NCBI RefSeq assembly: GCF_001425165.1
Contig: NZ_LMDU01000017.1
Coordinates: 95,154 to 159,153, forward strand
Source of the DNA: Pelomonas sp. Root405
Lineage (GTDB): Bacteria > Pseudomonadota > Gammaproteobacteria > Burkholderiales > Burkholderiaceae_C
DNA length: 64,000 bases
Direction: 5' to 3'
Shown here: positions 29,148 to 38,431 of the stretch, in pieces
Layout: each line of letters opens with the position of its first letter
Numbering within the stretch: position 1 is the first letter of the stretch
Notes under the pieces: model-generated
The model's input: the letters and a program-made list of their open reading frames with translations, nothing else
Databases searched by the model: none
Told to the model about the DNA's origin: nothing
Program-made: the position numbers and the translations under genes

Positions 29148-30598
29148 AATCCGTTCTCCAGCTCAACCAGCGCCTGGCCCTGAAGTGGTCGCGGTTGAGC
29201 GTGGAGTTCCTGCCCTTTGCCGATGTGGCCAGCACCGAGCTGCCGCTGTCGCGCCTGCTGCGGCTGGCGTTGTTCCAGGTGTCGGTGGGCATGGCCTATG
29301 CGCTGCTGGTGGGCACGCTGAACCGGGTCATGATCGTCGAGCTGGGCGTGCCGGCGTGGCAGGTGGCGCTGATGGTCGCGCTGCCGCTGCTGGCCGGGCC
29401 TTTCCGCGCGCTTGTGGGCTACCGCTCGGACACGCACCGGTCCGCACTGGGCTGGCGGCGCGTGCCCTATCTGTGGTTCGGCTCGTTGCTGCAGTTCGGC
29501 GGCCTGTCGATCATGCCGTTCGCCCTCATCCTGCTGCAGCCGGGCGCCGAGGCCAGCGCCCAGCCGGGCGGCGTCGTTGTCGGCCATCTCGCCGCTGCAC
29601 TCGCCTTCGTCATGGTGGGCGCCGGCATGCAGACGACGCAGACCGCCGGCCTCGCCCTGGCCACCGACCAGGCGAGTCCCGAGACACGGCCACGCGTCGT
29701 CGCCCTGATGTACGTGATGCTGTTGCTGGGCATGGTCATGGCGAGCACGGTATTCAGCCTGGTGCTGCAGGACTTCAGCGCCACGCGCCTGGTCGGCGTG
29801 GTGCAGGGTGCGGCCCTCCTCACCGTGGTGTTCAACGCCGTCGCGTTGTGGAAGCAGGAGGCACGGGGCAGTGCTTTGCGCGGCGCGGGCGCACGGCCCG
29901 AGTCTTTCGCCGATGTGTGGCAGCGCTTTGCCGGGCAGCCACGCACGCGCCGTTTCCTCGTCGCCGTGGCGCTGGGTACGGCGGCCTTCAACATGCAGGA
30001 CATCGTGCTGGAACCCTACGGCGGCGCCATCCTGAAGCTGTCGGTGGCCGCCACCAGCCTGCTGACGGCGGGCATGGCGCTGGGTTCGCTGCTGGGCTTC
30101 GCCATCGCGGCGCGGCTGCTGCAGCGCGGCTTCGACGCGCACCGCCTGGCGGCCATCGGCCTGCTGGTCGGCATCTGCGCCTTCTCCGCCGTCATCTTCG
30201 CGGCGCCGCTCGATTCGGGGCTGCTGTTTCGCTTCGGCAACTTCCTCATCGGCTTGGGCGGCGGCCTGTTCGCCGTCAGCACGCTGGTCGTCGCGATGGG
30301 GCTGGAGCAAAGCGGTTGCGCAGGGCTTGCGCTAGGCGCCTGGGGCGCCATGCAGGCCACTGCGGGCGGCATTGCCGTGGCGCTGGGCGGGACGCTGCGC
30401 GACGGCTTCGAGGCGCTGGCCGCTCACGGCTGGCTGGGCACGGCGATGTCCGAGCCGCAGGTGGCCTACAGCGTCGTCTATCACCTGGAGATCGCGCTGC
30501 TGTTCGGCACGCTGATCGCCATCGGTCCGCTGGTGCGCCCCGCCGGCGCGCCCCATTCATCCCGCCAGCGCTTCGGCCTGGCTGAGTTCCCTGGCTAG
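29144..30598 (+). CDS. lhaA: LhaA, light-harvesting 1 assembly protein (PucC family)
   Basis: This 484-aa MFS-fold protein has about 12 membrane spans. Family signatures include VGTLNRVMIVELGVPAWQVA, YRSDTHRSALGWRRVPYLW and AFNMQDIVLEPYGGAILKLS. LhaA is needed for LH1 assembly and probably delivers bacteriochlorophyll to nascent antenna polypeptides. It lies directly upstream of puhA (9-nt gap with AGGAG), as in most purple bacteria. It is a second PucC-family member in this window besides the transporter half fused to BchP; the two have clearly different sequences. Confidence 0.93.
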   Translation: MKSVLQLNQRLALKWSRLSVEFLPFADVASTELPLSRLLRLALFQVSVGMAYALLVGTLNRVMIVELGVPAWQVALMVALPLLAGPFRALVGYRSDTHRSALGWRRVPYLWFGSLLQFGGLSIMPFALILLQPGAEASAQPGGVVVGHLAAALAFVMVGAGMQTTQTAGLALATDQASPETRPRVVALMYVMLLLGMVMASTVFSLVLQDFSATRLVGVVQGAALLTVVFNAVALWKQEARGSALRGAGARPESFADVWQRFAGQPRTRRFLVAVALGTAAFNMQDIVLEPYGGAILKLSVAATSLLTAGMALGSLLGFAIAARLLQRGFDAHRLAAIGLLVGICAFSAVIFAAPLDSGLLFRFGNFLIGLGGGLFAVSTLVVAMGLEQSGCAGLALGAWGAMQATAGGIAVALGGTLRDGFEALAAHGWLGTAMSEPQVAYSVVYHLEIALLFGTLIAIGPLVRPAGAPHSSRQRFGLAEFPG

Positions 30599-30607
30599 GA
30601 GATCCCT

Positions 30608-31372
30608 ATGCAAACCGGTGCCATCACAGGCTATGTCGACGTTGCCCAGCTCGTGCTCTACGCGTTCTGGATCTTCTTCGCGGGCTTGATCTACTACCTC
30701 CATCGCGAGAACAAGCGCGAGGGCTACCCGCTGGAGTCTGACCGCTCGCGGTCCATCACCGTGCAGGGCTGGCCGGCCGTGCCAGACCCCAAGACCTACC
30801 GCCTGGCCAACGGCGACACGGTGCAGGTGCCCAACCAGCGCCGCGACGACCAGCCGCCGCTGCATGAGGGCGCCTACCGAGGCGCGCCGCTGCAGCCCGA
30901 AGCCAGCACGGATGACCTGCTCTTGGCCGGCGTGGGGCCAGGCAGCTGGAGCAACCGCGCCGACGTAGCCGACCTGACCTACGAAGGACTGCCCAAGATC
31001 GTGCCGCTGCGCGCTGCAACCGGCTTTGGCGTGGCCCACCAGGATGTCGACCCGCGCGGCCTGCCGGTGCTGGGCGACGACGGCGCCGAGGGCGGCCGGG
31101 TGGTGGACCTGTGGGTCGACCGCTCGGAGATGCTGTTCCGATACCTGGAGCTGGAGGTCGTGGGCGGCGCGCGCGTGCTGTTGCCGATGAACTTCGCCCG
31201 CGTCGAGCAGCGCCGCATCCGCGTGAAGTCCATCCTCAGCCACCAGTTCGCCCGCGTGCCCAAGACGCGCGTCGCCGACCAAGTCACGCTGCTGGAGGAA
31301 GAAAAGATCATGGCCTACTACGGCGCCGGCACCCTCTACGCCACGCCGGGCCGCCAGGAGCCGCTGCTGTGA
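30608..31372 (+). CDS. puhA: photosynthetic reaction centre H subunit PuhA
   Basis: This 254-aa protein has one N-terminal membrane helix (VAQLVLYAFWIFFAGLIYYL) and a cytoplasmic PRC-barrel domain (VDLWVDRSEMLFRYLELEV; MNFARVEQRRIRVKSILSHQ). It caps the L and M subunits and takes part in proton delivery to quinone B. AGGAGATCCCT precedes the ATG, the strongest ribosome site in this operon, consistent with the need for a structural subunit in bulk. The stop overlaps the puhB GTG start (GTGA). Confidence 0.96.
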   Translation: MQTGAITGYVDVAQLVLYAFWIFFAGLIYYLHRENKREGYPLESDRSRSITVQGWPAVPDPKTYRLANGDTVQVPNQRRDDQPPLHEGAYRGAPLQPEASTDDLLLAGVGPGSWSNRADVADLTYEGLPKIVPLRAATGFGVAHQDVDPRGLPVLGDDGAEGGRVVDLWVDRSEMLFRYLELEVVGGARVLLPMNFARVEQRRIRVKSILSHQFARVPKTRVADQVTLLEEEKIMAYYGAGTLYATPGRQEPLL

Positions 31373-32079
31373 AGGCCGTATCCACGCTGGTGGACGTGCT
31401 GGCTCCAGCACACGAACATGAGTTCGAAGCCACCCACGGCTTGCCTGAGGCGCTACCGGCCAACGAGACGCAGCTCTGGCAAGGCAGTCCCGATGCCCTG
31501 CTGCTGGCGCGTCAGGCCCTGCACCTGGACCTGGTGCTGTACTACTTCGGCACGCTGCTGGCATGGCGCGGGATCGGCAGTGCGTACGACGGCGCAGGCG
31601 TCGGCCCGACACTGCTGGCGATGGCGGGCATGCTGCCGCTGATTACGTTGGCACTGGCCTTGCTGGGCGGCATCGCCTGGTTGATGGCGCGCACAACGGT
31701 CTACACCGTCACCACCCGGCGCATCGTCATGCGCGTCGGCGTGGTGCTCAGCATCACCTTCAACCTGCCGTTCTCGCAGATCGCCTCGGCTGGCTGGCGC
31801 CCGCGCGGTGAACATGGTGGCGACATCGTGCTCAATCTGGCTGGCGATGACCGCATCGCCTACCTGCACCTGTGGCCCCACGCACGGCCCTGGCAGCTCA
31901 AGCGCACCCAGCCGATGCTGCGCGGACTGAGCAACGCCAAGGCCGTGGCCGAGATCCTGGCCACCGCGCTGCAGCAGGCCGAAGCGGCCCGCGAGCACCT
32001 GCCGTTGCGGGCCGTTGGCAGCGTTGATGCACACAGCGGCGTGCCCACCCTGGTCGCCAGGCCGCTGGCCCACGCCTGA
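31369..32079 (+). CDS. puhB: PuhB, reaction centre assembly protein
   Basis: This 236-aa protein starts at a GTG in a GTGA overlap with puhA. It has three membrane helices (VLYYFGTLLAWRGIGSAY region; LLAMAGMLPLITLALALLGG; IAWLMARTTVYTVTTRRIVM) and a PH-like domain (RVGVVLSITFNLPFSQIASA) followed by a soluble C-terminus. In Rhodobacter, PuhB is a dimeric factor that aids assembly of the reaction centre. Length and order after puhA are typical. Confidence 0.9.
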   Translation: MKAVSTLVDVLAPAHEHEFEATHGLPEALPANETQLWQGSPDALLLARQALHLDLVLYYFGTLLAWRGIGSAYDGAGVGPTLLAMAGMLPLITLALALLGGIAWLMARTTVYTVTTRRIVMRVGVVLSITFNLPFSQIASAGWRPRGEHGGDIVLNLAGDDRIAYLHLWPHARPWQLKRTQPMLRGLSNAKAVAEILATALQQAEAAREHLPLRAVGSVDAHSGVPTLVARPLAHA

Positions 32080-32089
32080 GGCGCGCATC

Positions 32090-32560
32090 ATGAGCACAAG
32101 CCTGCAAGCCCGATTGCCCGTGTTTCCGCTCACGGCCATGGCCGCCCTGGTGCTGAGCTGCCTGGTCGGCGTCAGCGCCGTGCGCTTGTCCGGTCAGAGC
32201 GCCGTGCAGCAGGCCGACGCTGCCACGGCAAGCAGCCGGCAACTGCGCTTTGAAGACCGCGATGACGGTGGCATTGCCGTGCTGGACGCGGCCAGCGGTC
32301 AGCTGCTCGATACCGCAGCGCCCGGTACCAACGGTTTCCTGCGCAGCACCATGCGTGGCCTGGTGCGCGAACGCAAGCGCCAGGGCCTGGGGCCAGAGCT
32401 GCCCTTCCAACTGCTGGGCCGGGCCGATGGCCGGCTGACGTTGCTCGACCCGGCCACCGGCCGCCGCATCGACCTCGAATCCTTCGGCCCCACAAATTCG
32501 GCCGTATTCGCGCGGCTGCTTCCCTTCCCGCAAGGAGTCGACCATGTCGCCCAGCGCTGA
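32090..32560 (+). CDS. puhC: PuhC, photosynthetic complex assembly protein
   Basis: This 156-aa protein has one N-terminal membrane anchor ([20 protein letters not shown]) and a periplasmic domain with [20 protein letters not shown] and a [18 protein letters not shown] segment typical of PuhC. PuhC helps organise LH1 around the reaction centre. Its end overlaps acsF by 17 nt. Confidence 0.9.
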   Translation: MSTSLQARLPVFPLTAMAALVLSCLVGVSAVRLSGQSAVQQADAATASSRQLRFEDRDDGGIAVLDAASGQLLDTAAPGTNGFLRSTMRGLVRERKRQGLGPELPFQLLGRADGRLTLLDPATGRRIDLESFGPTNSAVFARLLPFPQGVDHVAQR

Positions 32561-33620
32561 ACTGCACACCCCCGACGACGCGGCCAAGCTGGCCAAGGCC
32601 GAGACGGTGCTGACGCCGCGCTTCTACAAGACCGACTACGCCGCCATGGACCGCTTGGACATGAGTCCCGTGCGCGCCGAGTGGGACGCGATGCTGGCCG
32701 AGTACGAGGGCGACAACAACCACGACCACTTCCAGCGCACGCCAGCGTTTGCGGCCGAGGTGGCGGCGCTGTCGGCGCAGTGGTCGCCGCAGCTCCGCCA
32801 GGACTTCCAGGAGTTTCTCGTCAGCTCGCTGACCAGCGAGTACTCGGGCTGCGTGCTCTACAACGAGATCCAGAAGAACGTCAGCAATCCCGACATCAAG
32901 CAGCTGATGCGCTACATGACGCGCGATGAATCGCGGCATGCCAACTTCCTGAACCAATCCCTGAAGGACTTTGGCCTGGCCGTCGACCTGGTCAACCTCA
33001 AGCAGAGCAAGGCCTACACCTACTTCAAGCCCAAGTACATCTTCTATGCGACCTACTTGTCCGAGAAGATCGGCTACGCGCGCTACATCACCATCTTCCG
33101 CCAGCTGGAGCGCCACCCCGAGAAGCGCTTCCACCCAATCTTTAAGTGGTTCGAGCGCTGGTGCAACGACGAGTTCCGCCACGGCGAGTCGTTCGCGCTG
33201 ATGATGCGGGCCCAACCCGGCCTGCTGCAGGGAGGCAACAAGCTGTGGATCCGCTTCTTCCTGCTGGCCGTCTACGCCACCATGTATGTGCGCGACCACA
33301 CGCGACCGTGGCTGAGCGAGGCCCTGGGCATGGACCCGACCGACTACGACTACCGCGTCTTCCAGATCACGACCGAGATCACGCGCCAGGTCTTCCCGAT
33401 CAGCCTGGACACCGAGCACCCGGTCTTCCGCGCAGGCATGGACAGGCTTTGCGCCATCTCCGCCGCGGCCGAGCGCGCCAAGGCGCGCGGCGGCTTGCTG
33501 GGGCGGCTGCAGCAAGGCGTTTGCGCCGCACGTGCTGCGCTGTGCTTCGCGCGCCTGTTTCTGCTGCCTACGCACAAGCACGAGCTGCCTCGCGAGATGC
33601 GTGTGGCGCCGAGCTGGTAG
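32544..33620 (+). CDS. acsF: aerobic Mg-protoporphyrin IX monomethyl ester cyclase AcsF
   Basis: This 358-aa diiron oxygenase uses O2 and NADPH to close ring E and form divinyl protochlorophyllide. The iron-binding motifs are intact: [15 protein letters not shown], the ERH-type [11 protein letters not shown] and [11 protein letters not shown]. The enzyme was first defined genetically in Rubrivivax gelatinosus. Its place between puhC and puhE is the conserved one. The oxygen-independent BchE is not in the window, so anaerobic capability cannot be judged. The C-terminal 40 residues ([19 protein letters not shown]) are more variable. Confidence 0.96.
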   Translation: MSPSAELHTPDDAAKLAKAETVLTPRFYKTDYAAMDRLDMSPVRAEWDAMLAEYEGDNNHDHFQRTPAFAAEVAALSAQWSPQLRQDFQEFLVSSLTSEYSGCVLYNEIQKNVSNPDIKQLMRYMTRDESRHANFLNQSLKDFGLAVDLVNLKQSKAYTYFKPKYIFYATYLSEKIGYARYITIFRQLERHPEKRFHPIFKWFERWCNDEFRHGESFALMMRAQPGLLQGGNKLWIRFFLLAVYATMYVRDHTRPWLSEALGMDPTDYDYRVFQITTEITRQVFPISLDTEHPVFRAGMDRLCAISAAAERAKARGGLLGRLQQGVCAARAALCFARLFLLPTHKHELPREMRVAPSW

Positions 33621-33646
33621 GCCGCGCCGCGCAACGGAATCCTGTG

Positions 33647-34414
33647 ATGCAACACGGCTGGCCTGCGCTCTACACCTTGCTGCTATGGTGGTTCAGCACC
33701 GGCGTGATCCTCTACTTGAACGGCCTGCCGCGGGCCACCCATCGGTGGACGATGGGCGCAGCGACCGTGCTGCTCGGCGTATCGCTGCTGGGCGTGGCCG
33801 TGTCGGCGTCTGACACACGGGTCACCGGCGCCTACCTGGCCTTCACGGCCGCCTTGATGGTCTGGGCGTGGCAGGAAATCGGCTTCCTGCTCGGCTATGT
33901 GACCGGTCCGCGCCGGCAGGCCTGCCCACCTGACGCGCGCGGCTGGCGCCGCGCCGGGCACGCGGTGATGGCCATCCTGTATCACGAGCTCGCCCTCATC
34001 GTGCTCGGCGCAGCCATCCTGGCGCTGACCTGGCAGCAACCCAACCAGCTCAGCGCCTGGACCTTCGGCGTGCTGTGGCTGATGCGCCTGTCGGCCAAGC
34101 TCAACGTCTTCCTGGGCGTGCGCAACCTCAACGAGCAGTTCCTGCCCGAGCACCTGCGCTACATGCACAGCTACTTCCGCCAGCGACCGAGCAATGCCCT
34201 CTTCCCGGTCTGCGTCATCGCGATCACCGCGCTGGCGGCCTGGGCCTGGCACAGCGCGGTGGCGACGCAGTTGGGCGCCTTCGAGGTAGCCGCCTGCAGC
34301 TTCGTCGCGATGCTGCTCAGCCTGGCACTGCTGGAACACTGGTTCATGGTGCTGCCACTGCCGAGCGAGAAGCTCTGGGACTGGGGCATGCGCTCGCGGG
34401 CGCCTCACGCCTGA
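33647..34414 (+). CDS. puhE: PuhE, seven-span photosynthetic complex assembly protein
   Basis: This 255-aa protein of the DUF3623/PuhE family has about seven hydrophobic helices and the conserved cytoplasmic stretch LMRLSAKLNVFLGVRNLNEQ followed by FLPEHLRYMHSYFRQRP. PuhE is implicated in controlling pigment and LH1 levels in Rhodobacter. The start is an ATG directly after a GTG (GTGATG), 26 nt downstream of acsF. It is the last gene of the superoperon; the 39-nt gap to the convergent acetyltransferase gene shows no clear terminator. Confidence 0.9.
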   Translation: MQHGWPALYTLLLWWFSTGVILYLNGLPRATHRWTMGAATVLLGVSLLGVAVSASDTRVTGAYLAFTAALMVWAWQEIGFLLGYVTGPRRQACPPDARGWRRAGHAVMAILYHELALIVLGAAILALTWQQPNQLSAWTFGVLWLMRLSAKLNVFLGVRNLNEQFLPEHLRYMHSYFRQRPSNALFPVCVIAITALAAWAWHSAVATQLGAFEVAACSFVAMLLSLALLEHWFMVLPLPSEKLWDWGMRSRAPHA

Positions 34415-34453
34415 AACGCAGGGCACGGCCGCTCGAGATGGGCAACCAGGCCT

Positions 34454-35038
34454 TCAGCTTGTTCCAGCCCTGATCTGCGAATACACGGCTGTGTCGCGCA
34501 GTGTGCGGTCCACGGCGAGCGCCTCGCAGCGCAGAACGCCCTCCAGCTCGAAGCCACAGCGCTCCGCGACGGCCCGGCTCTTCAGGTTGCGCGTGTCGCA
34601 GCGGATCTCGACACGCCTTGCGTCCAACTTGTCAAAGGCCAGCGCCGTCAGCAAGCGCACCGACTCGCTGACATGACCCCGGCCGGCCGCCTCGGGGCGG
34701 ATCCAGTATCCGATCTCGAACTTGCGCACCACCCAGTCCATGCGGTGCAGACCGGTGCCGCCCAGCAGCCGGCCGGGGCTGCCGTCCGCTCGCCGGGCAT
34801 AGATCTGGAAGCACAGGTCGCGGCGAGCGATGAAGTCGGCCTGCATGCGCCGCACCACCAGCTCCGAACTCTCGGCCGTCGGCGCGTCCTGCGCCCAGGG
34901 CATCCATGGCCGCAGGTGCGACAGCGACTGCGCGATGACCACGGCCATCTCCGCACCGGTACCGGCGCGCGGGGCGAGCAGCAGCGTGCGTTCGCCTTCC
35001 AGCCGCTCAGGGATGTCGATCAACAGGGGATCCGTCAT
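34454..35038 (-). CDS. GNAT family N-acetyltransferase, RimJ/RimL type
   Basis: This 194-aa protein has the GNAT core: beta strand FQIYARRADGSPGRLLGGTG, the acetyl-CoA loop EIGYWIRPEAAGRGHVSESV and the C-terminal KSRAVAERCGFELEGVLR. Such proteins acetylate ribosomal-protein or other amino groups; the substrate is not predictable. The start overlaps the upstream MFS gene's stop by 4 nt (ATGA). Confidence 0.85.
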   Translation of the reverse strand: MTDPLLIDIPERLEGERTLLLAPRAGTGAEMAVVIAQSLSHLRPWMPWAQDAPTAESSELVVRRMQADFIARRDLCFQIYARRADGSPGRLLGGTGLHRMDWVVRKFEIGYWIRPEAAGRGHVSESVRLLTALAFDKLDARRVEIRCDTRNLKSRAVAERCGFELEGVLRCEALAVDRTLRDTAVYSQIRAGTS

Positions 35039-36306
35039 GCCGTCACCACTTCAACAGGCTTGGGCAGCTCGCGCACATCGCGGATGACCTCATTGCGCCA
35101 GGCCCACAGCGCCAGCAGGCAGCCGCCCGCACCGGCAAAACCCAGCGCCGCGCGCAGGCCGACATGCTCGCCCAGCCAGCCGCCGATCAGGGCGCCCGGC
35201 CCCGCCGGCAGCAGGATGAGCCAACGCATCGTGCTCGTCATGCGGCCCAGCATGGGCGCGGGCGTGACGGCCTGGCGCAGCGAAAGGAAGTTGATGAAGA
35301 TCAGCACCGCGCCAAAGCCAAAGGCGAACAGCATCACGCAGAAGCTGACGACACCTGCCGCGCCGGCGGGTGCCAAGGCGAGCTGGCCCCAACCCAAGCC
35401 GCAGGCTGCGTAACCCAGCACCAGGCAAGGCCCGGGGCCGATGCGGCGGCTGATGCGATGCCCGAAGATGCTGGCCAGCACCGTGCCCGCTCCCAGCGCG
35501 ATGTATGAGAGGCCGACAGTCTGCGGTGACAGTTTCAGCTCGCGCGTGGCGAACAGGATCTGTGCGACCAGGGCCGCGTTGTGAAAGAGCTGCCAGCCGC
35601 CAGTGGCCGTGGCGAGGCTGACGAGCAAGGGGCGCTCGCCCACAAACCGCAGGCCCGCCTTGAGTTCGGTCCAGAAGCCCTGGCCGCTGCGCGTCGCCAG
35701 CGTCTCCTTGACCTGGATGCCGCGCAGGATGGCCGCCGACACCAGCAGCAGCAGGGCATCCACCGCGAGGGCCAGCGGCGCACCGAAGAGCTTGATCAGG
35801 GCGCCAGCGACGCCAGGGCCGGCCACCTCGGCACCCGAGGACGCCAGGGCATTCTTCGCATGCGCCTCGACCAAGCGCTCTCGCGGGACGACCTGGGTCA
35901 GCACGATCTGGGCGGCGCTGCCAGCCACCGTGTAGACACAGCCAAGCACGAAGCCGACGACATAGAGCCAGTGCATGCTCAGCACGCCCAGCCAGGCCGC
36001 CAGCGGCACGGTGGCCACGGCAACCGCCAGCAGCGTCTCGCCCCAGATGTAGACGGGCAACTTGCGCATGCGGTCCAGCAGCACGCCGGCCGGCAGCGAG
36101 AACAGCACGAACGGCAGGATCTCCATGGCCTGCAGCGTGCCCATCTGCGTGGGGCTGGCGTTGAGCAGCACGGCCGCTGTCAACGGCAGGGCCAGCATGG
36201 TGATCTGGCCACCAAGCGAGGAGATGAGGATGGACGACCACAGCCGCCGGTAGACCGCGTCGCGCAGCAGGTCGCCGGGCGCGAGGGTGAAGAACTTGGA
36301 GAACAT
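35035..36306 (-). CDS. MFS transporter, likely drug or siderophore exporter
   Basis: This 423-aa protein has about 12 membrane helices, with the MFS loop LLDRMRKLPVYIWGE between helices 2 and 3 and an EntS/TetA(P)-like pattern (LYVVGFVLGCVYTVAGSAAQ; LSPQTVGLSYIALGAGTVLA). The family pumps small molecules out with protons; the substrate is unknown. It forms a two-gene unit with the overlapping acetyltransferase, which could modify the exported compound or be unrelated. No photosynthesis link. Confidence 0.85.
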   Translation of the reverse strand: MFSKFFTLAPGDLLRDAVYRRLWSSILISSLGGQITMLALPLTAAVLLNASPTQMGTLQAMEILPFVLFSLPAGVLLDRMRKLPVYIWGETLLAVAVATVPLAAWLGVLSMHWLYVVGFVLGCVYTVAGSAAQIVLTQVVPRERLVEAHAKNALASSGAEVAGPGVAGALIKLFGAPLALAVDALLLLVSAAILRGIQVKETLATRSGQGFWTELKAGLRFVGERPLLVSLATATGGWQLFHNAALVAQILFATRELKLSPQTVGLSYIALGAGTVLASIFGHRISRRIGPGPCLVLGYAACGLGWGQLALAPAGAAGVVSFCVMLFAFGFGAVLIFINFLSLRQAVTPAPMLGRMTSTMRWLILLPAGPGALIGGWLGEHVGLRAALGFAGAGGCLLALWAWRNEVIRDVRELPKPVEVVTA

Positions 36307-36431
36307 GACGCTGAAGGCTCCGACAGGACTCGACAGGCGGGAGAGCCCCGCCGGGATGGGCGACGCGTTGAAGCGTCAGTCGAGGTCGAGCAGCTTGGTC
36401 ATGCGCCGCATGCTAGCAGCGCGGCCGAGCG

Positions 36432-36806
36432 TCAGCTGTCGCGAACGCGCAGCTCGGCGTGGCCGGTGGCGGCGTCGAACTCGCGCCCGAGCGAGCCGGC
36501 CGGCAGCGGTGATATGAGCAGTTCGACCGTCGTGCGCACCTCGCAGCCCGCGCAGACGTGGCCGCCCAGCACGCGCCCCGAGGCGTCGGACACGCTGGCG
36601 TGCAGGTGCGCACCATCGCGCGTCAGACTACCGCTCAGCGTCAGGATTTCGAGCGGTCCGTCGATGCGGGTGGGGGCCAGTTCACCCGCGAAGCGCAGCT
36701 GCGCATGGGCCAGGCTGCCGATGCCGGCGACGACGAAGCCGGTACGCCCATCGAGCTGCAAAGCCAGCCGCACGTCATCGCCCGGCTCTAGGCGCAGCGC
36801 CTGCAT
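36432..36806 (-). CDS. PPC (DUF296) domain protein
   Basis: This 124-aa protein is a single PPC domain: LRLEPGDDVRLALQLDGRTG, the glycine pair in FVVAGIGSLAHAQLRFAG, EILTLSGSLTRDGAHLHASV and GGHVCAGCEVRTTVELLI. The His-rich HLH and GGH motifs could bind metal. In plants the domain is in AT-hook DNA-binding proteins; bacterial single-domain versions form trimers of unknown function. It lies 2 nt downstream of the gamma-glutamyltransferase gene, so the two are probably co-transcribed. Confidence 0.85.
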   Translation of the reverse strand: MQALRLEPGDDVRLALQLDGRTGFVVAGIGSLAHAQLRFAGELAPTRIDGPLEILTLSGSLTRDGAHLHASVSDASGRVLGGHVCAGCEVRTTVELLISPLPAGSLGREFDAATGHAELRVRDS

Positions 36807-36808
36807 TG

Positions 36809-38422
36809 TCAGTAGCCCACGGCGGCGCCATCGCGGCGCGGGTCGCTGGCCGCCACATAGCCTTCAACACTGGTATCGCCCAGCCGCCAGATGAACTGGC
36901 CGGCGCCGAAGTCCTGGTAGCTGTCGTGGATGTCGCCGATCTCGTGGCCCCGCGCACGCAGGCCCTCGATGGTGGCGGCAGGCATGTGCGGCTCGATGTT
37001 GATCGACAGGCCGTCGTTGAAGCGCCAGCGCGGTGCATCGCAGGCGGCCTGCGGGTTCTGCCCGTAGCAAAGCATGCGCACGAGCGTCTGCATATGCCCT
37101 TGCGGCTGCATGTTGCCGCCCATGACGCCAAAGCTCATCACCGGCACGCCGTCTTTGGTCAGGAAGGCGGGGATGATGGTGTGGAAAGGCCGCTTGCCCG
37201 GTGCGACCTGGTTGGGGTGGCCGGCTTCCAGCGTGAAGCAGTGGCCGCGGTTCTGCAGGCTGACGCCGTAGCCCGGCAGCACCAGGCCGGAGCCGAAGCC
37301 CATGTAGTTGCTCTGGATGAAGCTCACCATCATCCCGGACTCGTCGGCCGCGGTCAGATAGATGGTGCCGCCCTTGATGGGGTTGCCGGCGCCATGGACC
37401 TGGGCACGGGCCGGGTCGATGAGCTTGACCCGCTCGGCCAGGTAGGCGGGGTCCAGCAACTGCGCCGCGCTGATCTTCATCGCGCCCGGCTCTGCCACAA
37501 AGCGGTAGACGTCCGCAAAGGCCAGTTTCATCGCCTCGATCATCAGGTGCTGGGCCTCCGCGCTGTCCACAGCATGCGCCGTGACATTGCAATGCTCCAG
37601 CAGCCCCAACGCCATCTGCGCGGCGATGCCCTGGCCGTTGGGCGGTATCTCGTGCAGCGTGTGCCCAGCGAAGTCCTTGGCCAGCGGCGTGACCCATTCG
37701 GGTTGGTAGGCGGCCAGGTCGGCCTCGGTCAGCGCGCCGCCGGTCTCGCGCGCAAAACGGGCCAGCGCCTGCGCGATCTCGCCCCGGTAGAAGGCCTCGC
37801 CGCCTGATTCGGCGATCAACCGCAAGCTGCGCGCCGCATCGGCAAAGCGGAACAGTTCGCCGACTTCCGGCGCACGGCCCCGCGGCAGAAACGCTTCGGC
37901 AAAGCCGGGCTGGGACGTCAGGTCATCCAGTGCCGCGGCCATCGCCCATTTGCCCTGGACGATGGGCGGCACGGCATAGCCACGCTCGGCGATCTCGATG
38001 GCCGGCTGCATCAGGTCGGCAAACGGAAGCTTGCCAAAGCGCTTGCTCAGTGCGGTCCACGCGCCGACCGCACCCGGTACCGTGACCGAGCCCCAGCCGC
38101 GCTTGGGCATGGTTTGACCCGAGAAGAACGCCGGCGTCCACGCGGCCGGCGCCGGCCCCGAGGCGTTCAGGCCGTGCAACTGCTGCCCGTCCCACAGGAT
38201 GCAGAAAGCATCCGAGCCCAGGCCGTTGCTGCAGGGCTCGACCAGCGTCATGCAGGCCGCGGTGGCAATGGCCGCGTCGACCGCATTGCCGCCCTGCCTG
38301 AGCATCTGCAGGCCGGCCTGCGCTGCCAGCGGATGCGAGGTGGAGACGATGTTGCGCGCGAACAGCGGGCTGCGACGGCTCGGATAGCCGGCAGCCCAAT
38401 CGAAGCGGGACGTCATGTTCAT
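36809..38422 (-). CDS. gamma-glutamyltransferase family protein
   Basis: This 537-aa Ntn-hydrolase precursor resembles the YwrD/GGT group. The autocleavage and catalytic Thr is in KGGTIYLTAADESG in the second half, with QNRG and GKRPFHTIIPAF of the small subunit. N-terminal conserved segments include GGNAVDAAIAT and GLGSDAFCILWDGQ. There is no clear signal peptide, unlike periplasmic E. coli GGT, so the protein may be cytoplasmic. It would hydrolyse or transfer gamma-glutamyl groups of glutathione or related amides; the exact substrate is unclear. Confidence 0.88.
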   Translation of the reverse strand: MNMTSRFDWAAGYPSRRSPLFARNIVSTSHPLAAQAGLQMLRQGGNAVDAAIATAACMTLVEPCSNGLGSDAFCILWDGQQLHGLNASGPAPAAWTPAFFSGQTMPKRGWGSVTVPGAVGAWTALSKRFGKLPFADLMQPAIEIAERGYAVPPIVQGKWAMAAALDDLTSQPGFAEAFLPRGRAPEVGELFRFADAARSLRLIAESGGEAFYRGEIAQALARFARETGGALTEADLAAYQPEWVTPLAKDFAGHTLHEIPPNGQGIAAQMALGLLEHCNVTAHAVDSAEAQHLMIEAMKLAFADVYRFVAEPGAMKISAAQLLDPAYLAERVKLIDPARAQVHGAGNPIKGGTIYLTAADESGMMVSFIQSNYMGFGSGLVLPGYGVSLQNRGHCFTLEAGHPNQVAPGKRPFHTIIPAFLTKDGVPVMSFGVMGGNMQPQGHMQTLVRMLCYGQNPQAACDAPRWRFNDGLSINIEPHMPAATIEGLRARGHEIGDIHDSYQDFGAGQFIWRLGDTSVEGYVAASDPRRDGAAVGY

Positions 38423-38431
38423 GAGGCGCTC

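Noticed and set aside
34415-34453. Terminator for the bchF-puhE superoperon
   Set aside because: No stem with T-run was found in the short gap before the convergent acetyltransferase gene.
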